DNA from: CAVQCJ01 sp963711005
GTDB taxonomy: Bacteria; Actinomycetota; Actinomycetes; Prado026
DNA: 64,000 nt
Direction of reading: 5' to 3'
Assembly: GCA_963711005.1 (NCBI GenBank)
Contig: CAVQCJ010000002.1
Location: 806,001-870,000, forward strand
In this document: in pieces, positions 55,507 to 64,000 of the stretch
Layout: each line of letters starts with the position of its first letter
Numbering within the stretch: the first letter of the stretch is position 1
Translations under genes and position numbers: made by a program
The notes under the pieces: model-generated
Seen by the model: only the letters and a program-made list of their open reading frames with translations
What the model was told of the DNA's origin: nothing
Database searches by the model: none

Positions 55507-55866
55507 CGTCGTCGTCCGCTCACTGCTCGGAGCCGAAAACCCGTTGTCCTGCCTAGGCTTTCGGCGGTTCTCTGCGATTGCTGAACTACGTCTCCCCCGG
55601 TAACGGTCGGCTGTGACGTTAGCCCGAACGAGAACCGTCCGTCACCCCCGTCACAGCCGTCACATGGCGCACATCCGGCGTGTCCGCGGGACACGCCGAG
55701 TACTACAACGGTGTGATTCCCCGCCCGGTGCCGATCTTGGGCAACACACCCCCGACCCGCCGGGCACACCGGTTACCTGCTCAAGATCGACGGGAGGTGG
55801 GGGTGATGCGGGAGCCGGTCCCGAACCCTGCTTGACTGGCCCGCACCACCACGGAGGGGTACACGC
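55507..55866. promoter_or_regulatory. 360-bp divergent region with several stem-loops (NlpC/P60 and glgX)
   Basis: On the minus strand, upstream of the NlpC/P60 gene: a 10-bp perfect hairpin (55676-55685 with 55689-55698), GGTTCTC/GAGAACC pairing (about 55631-55637 with 55568-55574) that would close a domain of about 70 nt, and a stem of GCCGAAA/TTTTCGGC type (55532-55542 with 55556-55565) close to the start codon. On the plus strand, upstream of glgX: CGATCTTGGGC (55732-55742) and GCTCAAGATCG (55779-55789) form an inverted repeat with one mismatch. No coding sequence is seen. Confidence 0.45.
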
Positions 55867-57990
55867 GTGCAGGTCTGGACGGGCTCTGCGTATCCGCTCG
55901 GGGCCACGTACGACGGCGCGGGCACCAACTTCGCCCTGTTCACCTCGGTCGCCGAGCTGGTCGAGCTGTGCCTGTTCGACGAGGCCGGCAACGAGCAGCG
56001 GGTGCCGCTGACCGAGGTCGACGCGGACATCTGGCACGCCTACCTGCCCGGGATCCTGCCGGGCCAGCGCTACGGCTACCGGGTGCACGGACCGTACGAC
56101 CCGGCGCAGGGCAACCGGTGCAACCCCGCGAAGCTGCTGCTCGACCCGTACGCGAAGGCCGTCGACGGCCAGGTCGACTGGGACGAGTCGGTGTTCGCGT
56201 ACAGCTGGGACGACCACGCCGAGCCGAACGGCGCCGACTCCGCACCGCACGTCCCGAAGGCGGTGGTGGTCAACCCGTACTTCGACTGGGCGGACGAGCG
56301 GGCGCCGCGCACGCCGTACCACGAGTCGGTGATCTACGAGGCGCACGTCAAGGGCCTGACCGCGACGCATCCGGGCGTGCCGGAGGAGATGCGCGGCACG
56401 TACTCGGGCCTGGCGCACCCGGCGATGATGGAGCACTACGAGCGGCTCGGGATCACCGCCGTCGAGCTGATGCCGGTGCACCACTTCGTGCACGACCACC
56501 ACCTGGTCGCGCGCGGGCTGCGCAACTACTGGGGCTACAACACCATCGGGTTCTTCGCGCCGCACGCGCAGTACACCGCGACCGGGACCGACGGGCAGCA
56601 GGTGACCGAGTTCAAGGCGATGGTGCGCGAGCTGCACCGCGCCGGGCTCGAGGTGATCCTCGACGTCGTCTACAACCACACCGCGGAGGGCAACCACCTC
56701 GGACCCACGTTGTCGTTCCGGGGCATCGACAACGCGGCGTACTACCGGCTCGTCGACGACGACCGCGCGCACTACTACGACACGACCGGCACCGGGAACA
56801 GCCTGCTGATGCGCAGCCCACACGTGCTGCAGCTCATCATGGACTCGCTGCGCTACTGGGTGACCGAGATGCACGTCGACGGCTTCCGCTTCGACCTGGC
56901 CGCCACGCTGGCCCGGCAGTTCCACGAGGTCGACCGGCTGAGCGCGTTCTTCGACCTGGTCCACCAGGACCCGGTCGTCTCCCAGGTCAAGCTCATCGCC
57001 GAGCCGTGGGACCTGGGCGACGGCGGCTACCAGGTCGGCGGCTTCCCGCCGCTGTGGACCGAGTGGAACGGCCGGTTCCGCGACACCGTGCGCGACTTCT
57101 GGCGCGGCGAGGCCGCGTCGCTGCCGGAGTTCGCCTCGCGGATCACCGGGTCGTCCGACCTGTACGAGAGCAGCGGGCGGCGCCCGATCGCGTCGGTCAA
57201 CTTCGTCACCGCGCACGACGGCTTCACGTTGCACGACCTGGTCTCCTACGACCACAAGCACAACGAGGCGAACGGTGAGGACAACGCCGACGGCGAGAAC
57301 CACAACCGGTCCTGGAACTGCGGCGTCGAAGGGGACACCACCGACCCCGCAGTGCTCGCGCTCCGGTCCCGCCAGCAGCGGAACCTGCTGGCGACGCTGC
57401 TGCTGAGCCAGGGCGTGCCGATGCTGCTGCACGGCGACGAGCTCGGCCGCACTCAGCACGGCAACAACAACGCGTACTGCCAGGACACGCCGCTGGCCTG
57501 GGTCGACTGGTCCGACGACGCCGTCGACCAGGACCTGCTCGAGTACGCCGGCCGGCTGGTCGCGCTGCGCCGCGAGCACTCGGTGTTCCGCCGGCGCCGG
57601 TTCTTCCAGGGGCACGACGTGCGCGGCGCGCACGCCGACGACGAGATCGCGTGGTTCCGCACCGACGGACGTCCGATGGGCAACAAGGACTGGACCGACG
57701 GCTACACCCGCGCGGTCGGGGTGTTCCTCAACGGGTCCGCGCTGCCCGACGTCGACCTGCGCGGCGAGCCGGTGACGGACGACTCGTTCCTGCTGTTCAT
57801 GAACAGCCACGACGAGCAGCTGGACTTCGTGCTGCCCAAGGCGGCGTTCGGCAGGACGTGGGCGGTCGTGCTCGACACGGCCGCCGACGAGGCGCAGACC
57901 GCGGACGCCGAGTCGACCCAGACGCTGGTGGCCGGCCAGACCAGGACGGTGCCCGGCCGTTGCCTGATCCTGCTCAGACGCGAGTCGTGA
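55867..57990 (+). CDS. glgX: glycogen debranching enzyme GlgX (isoamylase type)
   Basis: Hydrolyses alpha-1,6 branches of glycogen to free maltooligosaccharides. 707 residues: N-terminal CBM48 (YPLGATYDGAGTNFALFTSVA), GH13 core with VELMPVHHFV, VILDVVYNHTAEGN, catalytic Asp in VDGFRFDLA, Glu in KLIAEPWDLGDGGYQVG and the transition-state Asp in NFVTAHDGFTLHDLVSY. GTG 55867 follows GGAGGGG. Its stop overlaps treY (GTGA), so it feeds linear glucans straight into the TreY-TreZ trehalose route; here it takes the role of TreX. Confidence 0.96.
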   Translation: MQVWTGSAYPLGATYDGAGTNFALFTSVAELVELCLFDEAGNEQRVPLTEVDADIWHAYLPGILPGQRYGYRVHGPYDPAQGNRCNPAKLLLDPYAKAVDGQVDWDESVFAYSWDDHAEPNGADSAPHVPKAVVVNPYFDWADERAPRTPYHESVIYEAHVKGLTATHPGVPEEMRGTYSGLAHPAMMEHYERLGITAVELMPVHHFVHDHHLVARGLRNYWGYNTIGFFAPHAQYTATGTDGQQVTEFKAMVRELHRAGLEVILDVVYNHTAEGNHLGPTLSFRGIDNAAYYRLVDDDRAHYYDTTGTGNSLLMRSPHVLQLIMDSLRYWVTEMHVDGFRFDLAATLARQFHEVDRLSAFFDLVHQDPVVSQVKLIAEPWDLGDGGYQVGGFPPLWTEWNGRFRDTVRDFWRGEAASLPEFASRITGSSDLYESSGRRPIASVNFVTAHDGFTLHDLVSYDHKHNEANGEDNADGENHNRSWNCGVEGDTTDPAVLALRSRQQRNLLATLLLSQGVPMLLHGDELGRTQHGNNNAYCQDTPLAWVDWSDDAVDQDLLEYAGRLVALRREHSVFRRRRFFQGHDVRGAHADDEIAWFRTDGRPMGNKDWTDGYTRAVGVFLNGSALPDVDLRGEPVTDDSFLLFMNSHDEQLDFVLPKAAFGRTWAVVLDTAADEAQTADAESTQTLVAGQTRTVPGRCLILLRRES

Positions 57991-60413
57991 CGCCCGCGCC
58001 CACCGGCACGTACCGGGTCCAGCTGACGCCGGAGCACGGCTTCGCGGCGCTGGGCGCGATGGCTGGGCACCTGCAGGCACTCGGCGTGAGCCACGCCTAC
58101 CTCTCGCCGGTGCTCGCCGCGGCCCCCGGGTCCCAGCACGGGTACGACGTCGTCGACCACGCCCGCATCGACCCCGAGCTCGGCGGTGAGGCCGGCCTGC
58201 TGGACGCGGCGACCCGGCTGCGCGAGCACGGGATCGGGATCGTGCTGGACGTCGTCCCGAACCACATGGCGATGACCGTCCCGGAGTACCTGAACCGGGT
58301 CGTGTGGTCGGTGCTGCGCGAGGGCCCGGCGTCCCCGCACGCAGGATGGCTGGACGTCGACTGGGCCGCGGACCGTCCGGTGCTGCTGCCGTTCCTCGGG
58401 CGTCGCATCGACGAGTGCCTGGACGCGGGCGAGATCGTGCTCGACCCGGCCGGCGGCCCGGACGGTGAGCCGGTGGTGCGCTACTTCGAGCACGTGCTGC
58501 CGGTGCGGCCCGGCACCGAGCACCTGCCGCTGGAGGACCTGCTGGCCGTGCAGGCGTACCGGCTGGCGTTCTGGCGAGTGGCCGACGAGGAGCTGAACTA
58601 CCGGCGGTTCTTCGACATCGACACCCTGGTGGGGTTGCGCGTCGAGGACCCGGCCGTCTTCGCGGCGACGCACGCGGTGGTGCTCCGGCTGCTCGGCGAG
58701 GGCCTGGCGTCCGGCCTGCGCATCGACCACCCGGACGGGCTCGCCGACCCGCGCGGCTACCTGCGCCGGCTCGCGGCCGCCGCACCGCCCGGCGCCTGGT
58801 TGGTGGTCGAGAAGATCCTCGAGGGGGACGAGGAGCTGCCCGCCGACTGGCTCTGCGCCGGCACAACCGGCTACGACGCACTGGCCGCGGTCGGCGCCGC
58901 GTTCGTCGACCCCGACGGCGCACCGGTCCTCACCTCGGCCTTCGCCGAGCTCGCCGGCGCCGACGAGACCTGGCCGGAGGCGGCCGACGCGGCCCGCCGG
59001 GACGTCCTGCGCGGTCCGCTCGTCGCCGAGGTGGACCGGCTGGCGCAGGTCGCGCACGAGGTGTGCCAGGGCGAGCTGCGGCTGCGCGACCACTCGCTGC
59101 GCGGGCTCACCGAGGCGATGTTCGAGCTGCTCGCGGCCATGCCGGTCTACCGCGCGTACGTCGTCCCCGGCGAGACCGCGCCGCCGGCTGCCGTCGCGGT
59201 GCTCGAAGCGGCGTGCGGGCGGGCGGTTCGCAGCCGCCCCGAGCGCGCCCCGGAGACCACGCTGCTGCGCGACCTGGCCCTGGGCCGCCTCGGCCGGGGC
59301 GTGCGCAAGGACGAGTTCTGCGTGCGGTTCCAGCAGACCACCGGGCCGGCCATGGCCAAGGGCGTCGAGGACACCGCCGCGTACCGCTGGTTCCCGCTCA
59401 CCTCCCTCGCCGAGGTCGGCAGCCGTCCGGACGGGTTCGGCGCCGGAGCCGAGCCGTTGCACCGCTACGCGCAGCGACGGCTCGCGGCCTGGCCGGACGC
59501 GCTGACCGCGTCGTCCACCCACGACAGCAAGCGCAGCGAGGACACCCGTGCCCGGCTGACGGCGATCAGCGAGATCCCGGGCGAGTGGGTGGGCGCGGTG
59601 CGCGGCTGGCGGGCACTGGCCGGCGAGCTCGGGGACGGGCGGCTCGGGTGGCTGCTGTGGCAGACGGTGGTCGGGGCCTGGCCGATCGACGCGCCCCGGC
59701 TGACCACGTACCTGGTCAAGGCCGCGCGGGAGGCCAAGCTGCGCACGTCGTGGACCCGGCCGGACCGCGAGTACGAGGACGCCGTGGGCGGGTACGTGCA
59801 GCGGGTCCTGGCGGACGAGACCGTGGTCGGCAGCGTGGCCGCCATGGTGCAGCGGCTGCACCCGGCGTTCGTGGCGAACTGCCTGGGCCAGCGCGCCGTC
59901 CAGCTGTTGCTGCCGGGCGTCCCCGACGTGTACTCAGGGTGCGAGTCGGTGAGCCTGCGGCTGGTCGACCCGGACAACCGCAGGCCACCGGACCTCGCCG
60001 ACCTCGCCGCGGTCCTGGGCCGCGGACTCGGGGCGGTGCCGGACCCGTCGGCGGACCTGCCGGCCGCGAAGGCCAGGCTCACGTCGCTGGGGCTGCGGCT
60101 GCGGCGCGACCACCCCGACTGGGTCGGCGCGGACGGCGGCTACGAGCCACTGGTCGGCACCGGGCCGGCTGCGTCGCACCTGCTCGGCTTCGTCCGGGCC
60201 GGCCGGGTCGCGGTGGTGGCCACCCGGCTCGCGCTCGGCCTGGCCGCCCGCGGCGGCTGGCGCGGGACGACGGTGGCACTGCCGGCGGGCTCCTGGACCG
60301 ATCTGCTGACCGGTCGGGTGCACCGCGCCAAGGGTGGGGACCCCGCCGCGGGTCTGCCCGTCGACGGCCTGCTGGCCTGGCCGGTCGCGCTGCTCGTCCG
60401 CGAGGAGGGCTGA
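57987..60413 (+). CDS. treY: malto-oligosyltrehalose synthase
   Basis: Isomerises the reducing-end alpha-1,4 bond of maltooligosaccharides to alpha-1,1. 808 residues; GTYRVQLTPEHGFAAL, SHAYLSPVLAAAPGSQHGYDVVD (shown in part as HAYLSPVLAAAPGSQHGYD), IVLDVVPNHMA, RRFFDIDTLVGLRVEDP, GLRIDHPDGLADPRGYL and LVVEKILEGDEELP are family signatures; the C-terminus has LPGVPDVYSGCE. GTG 57987 lies within the glgX stop (GTGA). treZ follows after 1 nt. Frame intact. Confidence 0.96.
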   Translation: MTPAPTGTYRVQLTPEHGFAALGAMAGHLQALGVSHAYLSPVLAAAPGSQHGYDVVDHARIDPELGGEAGLLDAATRLREHGIGIVLDVVPNHMAMTVPEYLNRVVWSVLREGPASPHAGWLDVDWAADRPVLLPFLGRRIDECLDAGEIVLDPAGGPDGEPVVRYFEHVLPVRPGTEHLPLEDLLAVQAYRLAFWRVADEELNYRRFFDIDTLVGLRVEDPAVFAATHAVVLRLLGEGLASGLRIDHPDGLADPRGYLRRLAAAAPPGAWLVVEKILEGDEELPADWLCAGTTGYDALAAVGAAFVDPDGAPVLTSAFAELAGADETWPEAADAARRDVLRGPLVAEVDRLAQVAHEVCQGELRLRDHSLRGLTEAMFELLAAMPVYRAYVVPGETAPPAAVAVLEAACGRAVRSRPERAPETTLLRDLALGRLGRGVRKDEFCVRFQQTTGPAMAKGVEDTAAYRWFPLTSLAEVGSRPDGFGAGAEPLHRYAQRRLAAWPDALTASSTHDSKRSEDTRARLTAISEIPGEWVGAVRGWRALAGELGDGRLGWLLWQTVVGAWPIDAPRLTTYLVKAAREAKLRTSWTRPDREYEDAVGGYVQRVLADETVVGSVAAMVQRLHPAFVANCLGQRAVQLLLPGVPDVYSGCESVSLRLVDPDNRRPPDLADLAAVLGRGLGAVPDPSADLPAAKARLTSLGLRLRRDHPDWVGADGGYEPLVGTGPAASHLLGFVRAGRVAVVATRLALGLAARGGWRGTTVALPAGSWTDLLTGRVHRAKGGDPAAGLPVDGLLAWPVALLVREEG

Positions 60414-60414
60414 C

Positions 60415-62247
60415 GTGCGGCTCACGGTGTGGGCGCCGTACGCGCGGACCGCGGTCCAGGTGCGGCCCGCGGGCGGCGCGGGCGCGACGGGCGCCGTCGC
60501 GGTGCTGCTCGCGCCCGAGGAGGGTCGACCGGGCTGGTACACCGGGCCGGTCGACTGGCTGCGGCACGACGTCGACTACCTCCTGTCGGTCGACGGCGGC
60601 GTCCCGGTCCCGGACCCGCGGGCGCGCCGGCTGCCGGCGGGCGTGCACGGCCCGGCCCGGGTCTGGGACCCGGCGACGCACCCCTGGGACGACGCCGGGT
60701 GGACCGGTCGGTCGCTGGCCGACGGCGCGGTGGTGTACGAGCTGCACGTCGGCACGTTCACCCGCACGGGGACGCTGGACGCGGCCGCCGAGCACCTGCC
60801 GCACCTGGTCGACCTGGGCGTCACGCACGTCGAGCTGATGCCGCTCGCGGCGTTCGACGGCACGCACGGCTGGGGGTACGACAGCGTGGCGCTGGAAGCG
60901 GTGCACGAGCCGTACGGGGGGCCGGCGGCGCTGTGCCGCTTCGTGGACGCGGCGCACCGGCACGGGCTCGCGGTCCTCGTGGACGTCGTGCAGAACCATC
61001 TCGGGCCCAGCGGCAACCACTGGGACGCGTTCGGGCCGTTCCTCACCGACGAGCACAGCACGCCGTGGGGCGCCGCGGTGAACCTCGACGCCGCCTGGTC
61101 GGACGACGTCCGGTCGATCCTGGTCGCCAGCGCGCTGGACTGGCTCACCGACTTCCACCTGGACGGCCTGCGGCTGGACGCGGTGCACGCGCTGCGCGAC
61201 GACCGCGCGATCACCTACCCCGAGGAGCTGGCCGGGGCGGTCGACGTCCTTGCGGAGCGGCTCGGACGGCCGCTCGCGCTCGTCGCTGAGACCGACCGCA
61301 ACGACCCGGCGACGGTCCTGCCCCGGCGCGTCGGCGGCGGCGGGCTCGGGCTGACCGCCCAGTGGGACGACGACGTGCACCATGCGCTGCACTGGCTGCT
61401 CACCGACGAGACGCAGGAGTACTACGCCGACTTCGCCTCGCCGGCCTCGGTCGCGCACGCGCTCGAACGGGCCTACCTGCACGACGGCCGCTGGTCTTCG
61501 TTCCGGCGTCGTACGCACGGACGCGCCGTCGACTGGTCCCGCACCGAGCCGTGGCGGTTCGTCGTGTCCGCGCAGACCCACGACCAGGTCGGCAACCGCG
61601 CCGCCGGCGAGCGGATCGCCGTCCTGGCCGGTCGCGACCGGGCCGCGTGCGCCGCCGCGCTGCTGCTCACGCTGCCGTACACACCGATGCTGTTCATGGG
61701 CGAGGAGTGGGGCGAGACCCGGCCCTGGCAGTACTTCACCTCGTTCGGCGACCCAGCGCTCGGCGCCCGGGTCACCGCGGGCCGGCGCCGGGAGTTCGCC
61801 GGCCACTCGTGGGCGCCGGACGGCGTCCCGGACCCGCAGGACCTCGCGACCTTCGAGCGCTCGCGGCTCGACCCCGTCGCCGGCACCGCCGCCGACCCGC
61901 AGATGGTGCGCTGGTACCGGGACCTCCTCGGGCTGCGGCGCAGCGAGCCGGGTCTGGGACCGGCGCAGTGCGGGCCGGCTCCGACCGCGGCCGGGCTGCA
62001 CTGCTCGTGGGCTAACGCCGCGGACGGCCGGCCGGAGTGGTTCGCGGTGGTGCGGGACGGGTGGCGCACCGTCGTCAACCTCACCGGTCGGCCGCTCGCG
62101 GTCGAGCTCGGGTCCGAGGTGACCGGCGCGGAGGTGGCGCTGGCCTGGCGTGCCGACGCCGCGATCGTCGACGGTGACCCGGTCGCGGTCCGGCTCGGTC
62201 CGGCCTGCGCCGCCGTCGTGCGGGTGGTCGAGCACGGCGCTGGCTAG
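60415..62247 (+). CDS. treZ: malto-oligosyltrehalose trehalohydrolase
   Basis: Releases trehalose from maltooligosyltrehalose, completing the TreY-TreZ pathway. 610 residues: short N-terminal domain (RLTVWAPYARTAVQV), VVYELHVGTFTRTGTLDAAAEHL (shown in part as YELHVGTFTRTGTLDAA), VELMPLAAFDGTHGWGYD, LVDVVQNHLGPSGN, catalytic Asp in LDGLRLDAVHAL, Glu in LALVAETDRND and Asp in SAQTHDQVGNR. GTG 60415 has GAGGAGGG 5 nt upstream. Trehalose made here would serve as compatible solute, matching the betaine importer elsewhere in the window. Confidence 0.96.
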   Translation: MRLTVWAPYARTAVQVRPAGGAGATGAVAVLLAPEEGRPGWYTGPVDWLRHDVDYLLSVDGGVPVPDPRARRLPAGVHGPARVWDPATHPWDDAGWTGRSLADGAVVYELHVGTFTRTGTLDAAAEHLPHLVDLGVTHVELMPLAAFDGTHGWGYDSVALEAVHEPYGGPAALCRFVDAAHRHGLAVLVDVVQNHLGPSGNHWDAFGPFLTDEHSTPWGAAVNLDAAWSDDVRSILVASALDWLTDFHLDGLRLDAVHALRDDRAITYPEELAGAVDVLAERLGRPLALVAETDRNDPATVLPRRVGGGGLGLTAQWDDDVHHALHWLLTDETQEYYADFASPASVAHALERAYLHDGRWSSFRRRTHGRAVDWSRTEPWRFVVSAQTHDQVGNRAAGERIAVLAGRDRAACAAALLLTLPYTPMLFMGEEWGETRPWQYFTSFGDPALGARVTAGRRREFAGHSWAPDGVPDPQDLATFERSRLDPVAGTAADPQMVRWYRDLLGLRRSEPGLGPAQCGPAPTAAGLHCSWANAADGRPEWFAVVRDGWRTVVNLTGRPLAVELGSEVTGAEVALAWRADAAIVDGDPVAVRLGPACAAVVRVVEHGAG

Positions 62248-62307
62248 GCTCCACGGAGGCCGCACGGGACCGTAGGCACCGGACACATCGACCCGACCGG
62301 AGGCAGC

Positions 62308-62535
62308 GTGCACCTCGCCGACTTCCTTTGGGCCCTGCTCGCCGCCGCATTCATCGTCGGCTACTTCATGGTGCTGTTCCGGGTCGTCCTCGACGTGTTC
62401 CGCAGCAACGACCTCGCCGGCTGGGGCAAGGCGCTGTGGTTCGTCGCGCTGCTCGTCGTGCCGCTGGTGCCGCTGCTGGTCTACCTCGGTACCCGCGGCG
62501 CGGCGATGGCCGGACGGGGCGCGGTCAACGACTGA
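62308..62535 (+). CDS. small membrane protein, phospholipase-D-nuclease N-terminal-like
   Basis: 75 residues from GTG 62308, preceded by GGAGGCAGC. Two transmembrane helices: LWALLAAAFIVGYFMVLFRVV and ALWFVALLVVPLVPLLVYLG, with the DVFRSNDLAGWGKALW loop between them. This pattern is that of the PLDc_N domain, which in isolation occurs as a small actinobacterial membrane protein of unknown role. Its last 11 bp overlap the convergent cytochrome b gene. Confidence 0.8.
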   Translation: MHLADFLWALLAAAFIVGYFMVLFRVVLDVFRSNDLAGWGKALWFVALLVVPLVPLLVYLGTRGAAMAGRGAVND

Positions 62536-63190
62536 TCGGCCGGTCGGCCCGGTCCGCGGGCTCGGTCGTCTCATCGATCGGCGGGGTCGACTCGGCCCAC
62601 GCCGCGTGCTCTCGGCGGGCCCAGGACAGCGGGACGCGGCCGGTTCGCATGCCGAGCCTCGCCACGGGGTCGCTGCTCGCCATGTACACGTGCCCGGCGA
62701 CCACCACCGCGAGCGCGAACGCCGTCCAGTCGTGCACGAACGTGGCACCGGTCCGCCACGGCAGCGGGAACCAGCTCGTCCAGTGCATCACCGACCCGGT
62801 CATCAGCATGACCGCGATGACGCCGACGGTGAAGGCCGCGTTGAGCTTCTGACCGGCGTTGAACTTGCCCACCGGGATGCGGCCCGAACGACGGTCGCGC
62901 GAACGCAGCCAGGCCCAGTCGTCCGGACTGAAGCGGTTGAGCAGCCGGCCGTCGGCGCGGAGCGCGCGCGAGCGCACCCAGCCGGCGAGCAACGGCAGCG
63001 GCAGCGACAGACCCGCGTACACGTGGACGTTCGCGACGAGGTTGCGACGGCCCACCAGCTGGGACAGCGGGGCGAAGTACAAGATGGCGGCGGTCACCAA
63101 GAGCACGCCGAAGAGCAGCCCGGTCATCCGGTGGACCCAGCGCTCCGCCGGCGAGAACCGGCTCAGCCGGGGCTCAGGAGGTCGGGACAT
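62525..63190 (-). CDS. cytochrome b/b6-type membrane subunit
   Basis: 221 residues, four transmembrane helices of the formate-dehydrogenase-gamma/cytochrome b561 type. Candidate heme-b ligands are His in ERWVHRMTG, NVHVYAG, FVHDWTAF and VVAGHVYMAS. A basic loop (SRDRRSGRIPVGKFNAGQKLNA) joins helices 2 and 3. It overlaps the molybdopterin oxidoreductase gene by 17 nt, so it is probably its quinol-linked electron partner, comparable in role to, but not of the family of, the MsrQ/YedZ heme subunit. Confidence 0.83.
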   Translation of the reverse strand: MSRPPEPRLSRFSPAERWVHRMTGLLFGVLLVTAAILYFAPLSQLVGRRNLVANVHVYAGLSLPLPLLAGWVRSRALRADGRLLNRFSPDDWAWLRSRDRRSGRIPVGKFNAGQKLNAAFTVGVIAVMLMTGSVMHWTSWFPLPWRTGATFVHDWTAFALAVVVAGHVYMASSDPVARLGMRTGRVPLSWARREHAAWAESTPPIDETTEPADRADRPISR

Positions 63191-63902
63191 CGGACCTGCC
63201 GTTCGACTGGCCGACCCAGGCGTCGACGTCGTAGCCCTCCTGCTCCCAGTACCCCGGCTGGACGTGGTCGGCCACCTGGATCGCGCCCAGCCACTTGCAC
63301 GACTTGTAGCCGTACATGGGCGCGACGTACAGCCGCACCGGCCCGCCGTGCTCCCGGGTGACGTCCTGGCCGACCATCGCGGTCGCGACCAGGACGTCGC
63401 GCCGCATGGCCTGGTCCATCGTCAGCGACTCGGTGTAGACGCCGTCGAACGACGTGAAAAGCACGGCCGCCGCCGACGAGCGGGCGCCGACGTGCTCGAG
63501 GAGGTCCGGCAGCGCGACGCCGGACCAGTGCACGCCCGGGACCCGCCAGCCGGTCACGCACTGGAAGTCCTTGGTCAGGTGGGTCTGCGGCAGCGCGGCG
63601 AGGTCGGTGAACGTCAGCGCGGCCGGCCGGTCCACCAGCCCGCCCACGGACAGCCTGTAGTCGGCCTTGGACACCACCGGGTCGGACGAGACGACCGAGT
63701 AGTAGCGGAAACCCTCGACACCGGGCAGCAGCGAGGACAGCCCGGTGGGGTCCTTGCTGGCCGCCGAGCTGATCGCGTCCTGGACGTGCTTGCCGGTGAG
63801 CACCCCGACGGCGCCGAGCCCGATCATGCCGAGCACGACCCGGCGCCCCACCGGCGTACCGCGATCGGCCCTGCTGCTCGTCTGGCTCATCTCACCGTCC
63901 AT
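63174..63902 (-). CDS. molybdopterin-dependent oxidoreductase, sulfite-oxidase fold, Tat-exported
   Basis: 242 residues. The N-terminus has a twin-Arg signal (PVGRRVVLGMIGLGAVGVLTG), so the folded Mo-enzyme should be exported. The SUOX-fold core shows YRLSVGGLVDRPAALTFTDLAALPQT (shown in part as VGGLVDRPAALTFTDLAALP), the Mo-ligand Cys in DFQCVTGW (about 115) and VRLYVAPMYGYKSCKWLGAIQV. YedY/MsrP-like relatives reduce methionine sulfoxide; the substrate here is not fixed. ATG 63902 is used; ATG 63890 (MSQTSS) is an alternative. It is translated ahead of the overlapping cytochrome b gene. Confidence 0.88.
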   Translation of the reverse strand: MDGEMSQTSSRADRGTPVGRRVVLGMIGLGAVGVLTGKHVQDAISSAASKDPTGLSSLLPGVEGFRYYSVVSSDPVVSKADYRLSVGGLVDRPAALTFTDLAALPQTHLTKDFQCVTGWRVPGVHWSGVALPDLLEHVGARSSAAAVLFTSFDGVYTESLTMDQAMRRDVLVATAMVGQDVTREHGGPVRLYVAPMYGYKSCKWLGAIQVADHVQPGYWEQEGYDVDAWVGQSNGRSDVPTS

Positions 63903-64000
63903 GGCAGCACGCCGCGGACCGGATGGCCACGCCGGACGCGGTCGCGTCCGCGGACTGTAAGGACTGCCCGGTCAGGTGATGGCAGCTCAGATCACTGCAG
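63903..64000. other. window edge upstream of molybdopterin oxidoreductase
   Basis: 98 bp up to the end of the window. It must hold at least part of the promoter for the oxidoreductase-cytochrome pair. No gene, repeat or clear promoter hexamers were identified. Confidence 0.4.

Noticed and set aside
55660..58923. Minus-strand open frame of over 1000 codons opposite glgX and treY
   Set aside because: The translation is Arg/Pro/Val-rich with no domain; the plus strand carries intact GH13 enzymes with catalytic residues.

Overview
The window is a very GC-rich chromosomal segment of an Actinomycetota member. Support comes from the strong G/C bias at third codon positions, frequent GTG starts, many 4-nt start/stop overlaps (ATGA or GTGA), Lsr2, and a backbone gene order familiar from Streptomyces and its relatives: radA-disA-mutY-clpC-lsr2-lysS-coaX-nadC-nadB-panC ... 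nuoD ... fol genes-folE-ftsH-hpt-tilS-dacB-ppa. The genus cannot be fixed from the sequence alone. A CheB-CheR-CheW set hints at a motile or chemosensory lineage. No rRNA, tRNA, CRISPR array, insertion sequence or prophage was seen.

Layout. 0-7 kb: ABC exporter, proline dehydrogenase and proC (minus strand), a DUF559 (Vsr-fold) gene lying between two directly repeated 68-bp elements, a TIM-barrel isomerase, a Ppx/GppA phosphatase and a Cys-rich protein. 7-19 kb: radA and disA (plus), cheB-cheR-cheW (minus), a membrane-anchored protein, mutY (plus), clpC, lsr2, then a divergent solitary adenine DNA methyltransferase. 19-28 kb: GNAT protein, lysS, an NAD and pantothenate/CoA block (coaX, nadC, nadB, panC, DUF2520) and a MidA/NDUFAF7-type methyltransferase. 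28.8-34 kb: an accessory block (MarR regulator, DHA2 exporter, P450, APC permease) that separates the methyltransferase from an orphan nuoD. 35-41 kb: two hypothetical genes and a glycine-betaine-type ABC uptake system. 41-49 kb: sulfotransferase-like gene and the folate cluster with an embedded aminoacyl-phosphatidylglycerol synthase-like gene, then ftsH. 49-55 kb: hpt, tilS, metalloprotease-fold gene, dacB, ppa, NlpC/P60 hydrolase. 56-62 kb: glgX-treY-treZ, which together turn glycogen-type glucans into trehalose. 62-64 kb: a small membrane protein and a molybdopterin oxidoreductase/cytochrome b pair.

At least 33 single-base indels, nearly all +1 in short G or C runs, break 13 otherwise well-conserved genes (radA, disA, cheW, cheR, cheB, mutY, nadB, the exporter, the betaine ATPase, hpt, tilS, the metalloprotease, dacB). 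They cluster, while large genes such as clpC and ftsH are clean, so local sequencing or assembly error is the best explanation. I annotate each as one gene and give the shift positions.

The most unusual signals are: the repeat-flanked DUF559 gene; three genes (lsr2, the lysyltransferase-like gene, nuoD) whose 3' ends including the stop codon are duplicated in tandem with periods of 15, 15 and 60 bp; a large near-perfect palindrome between two divergent genes; and an orphan CheB-CheR-CheW set whose CheB receiver lacks the usual acidic residues.
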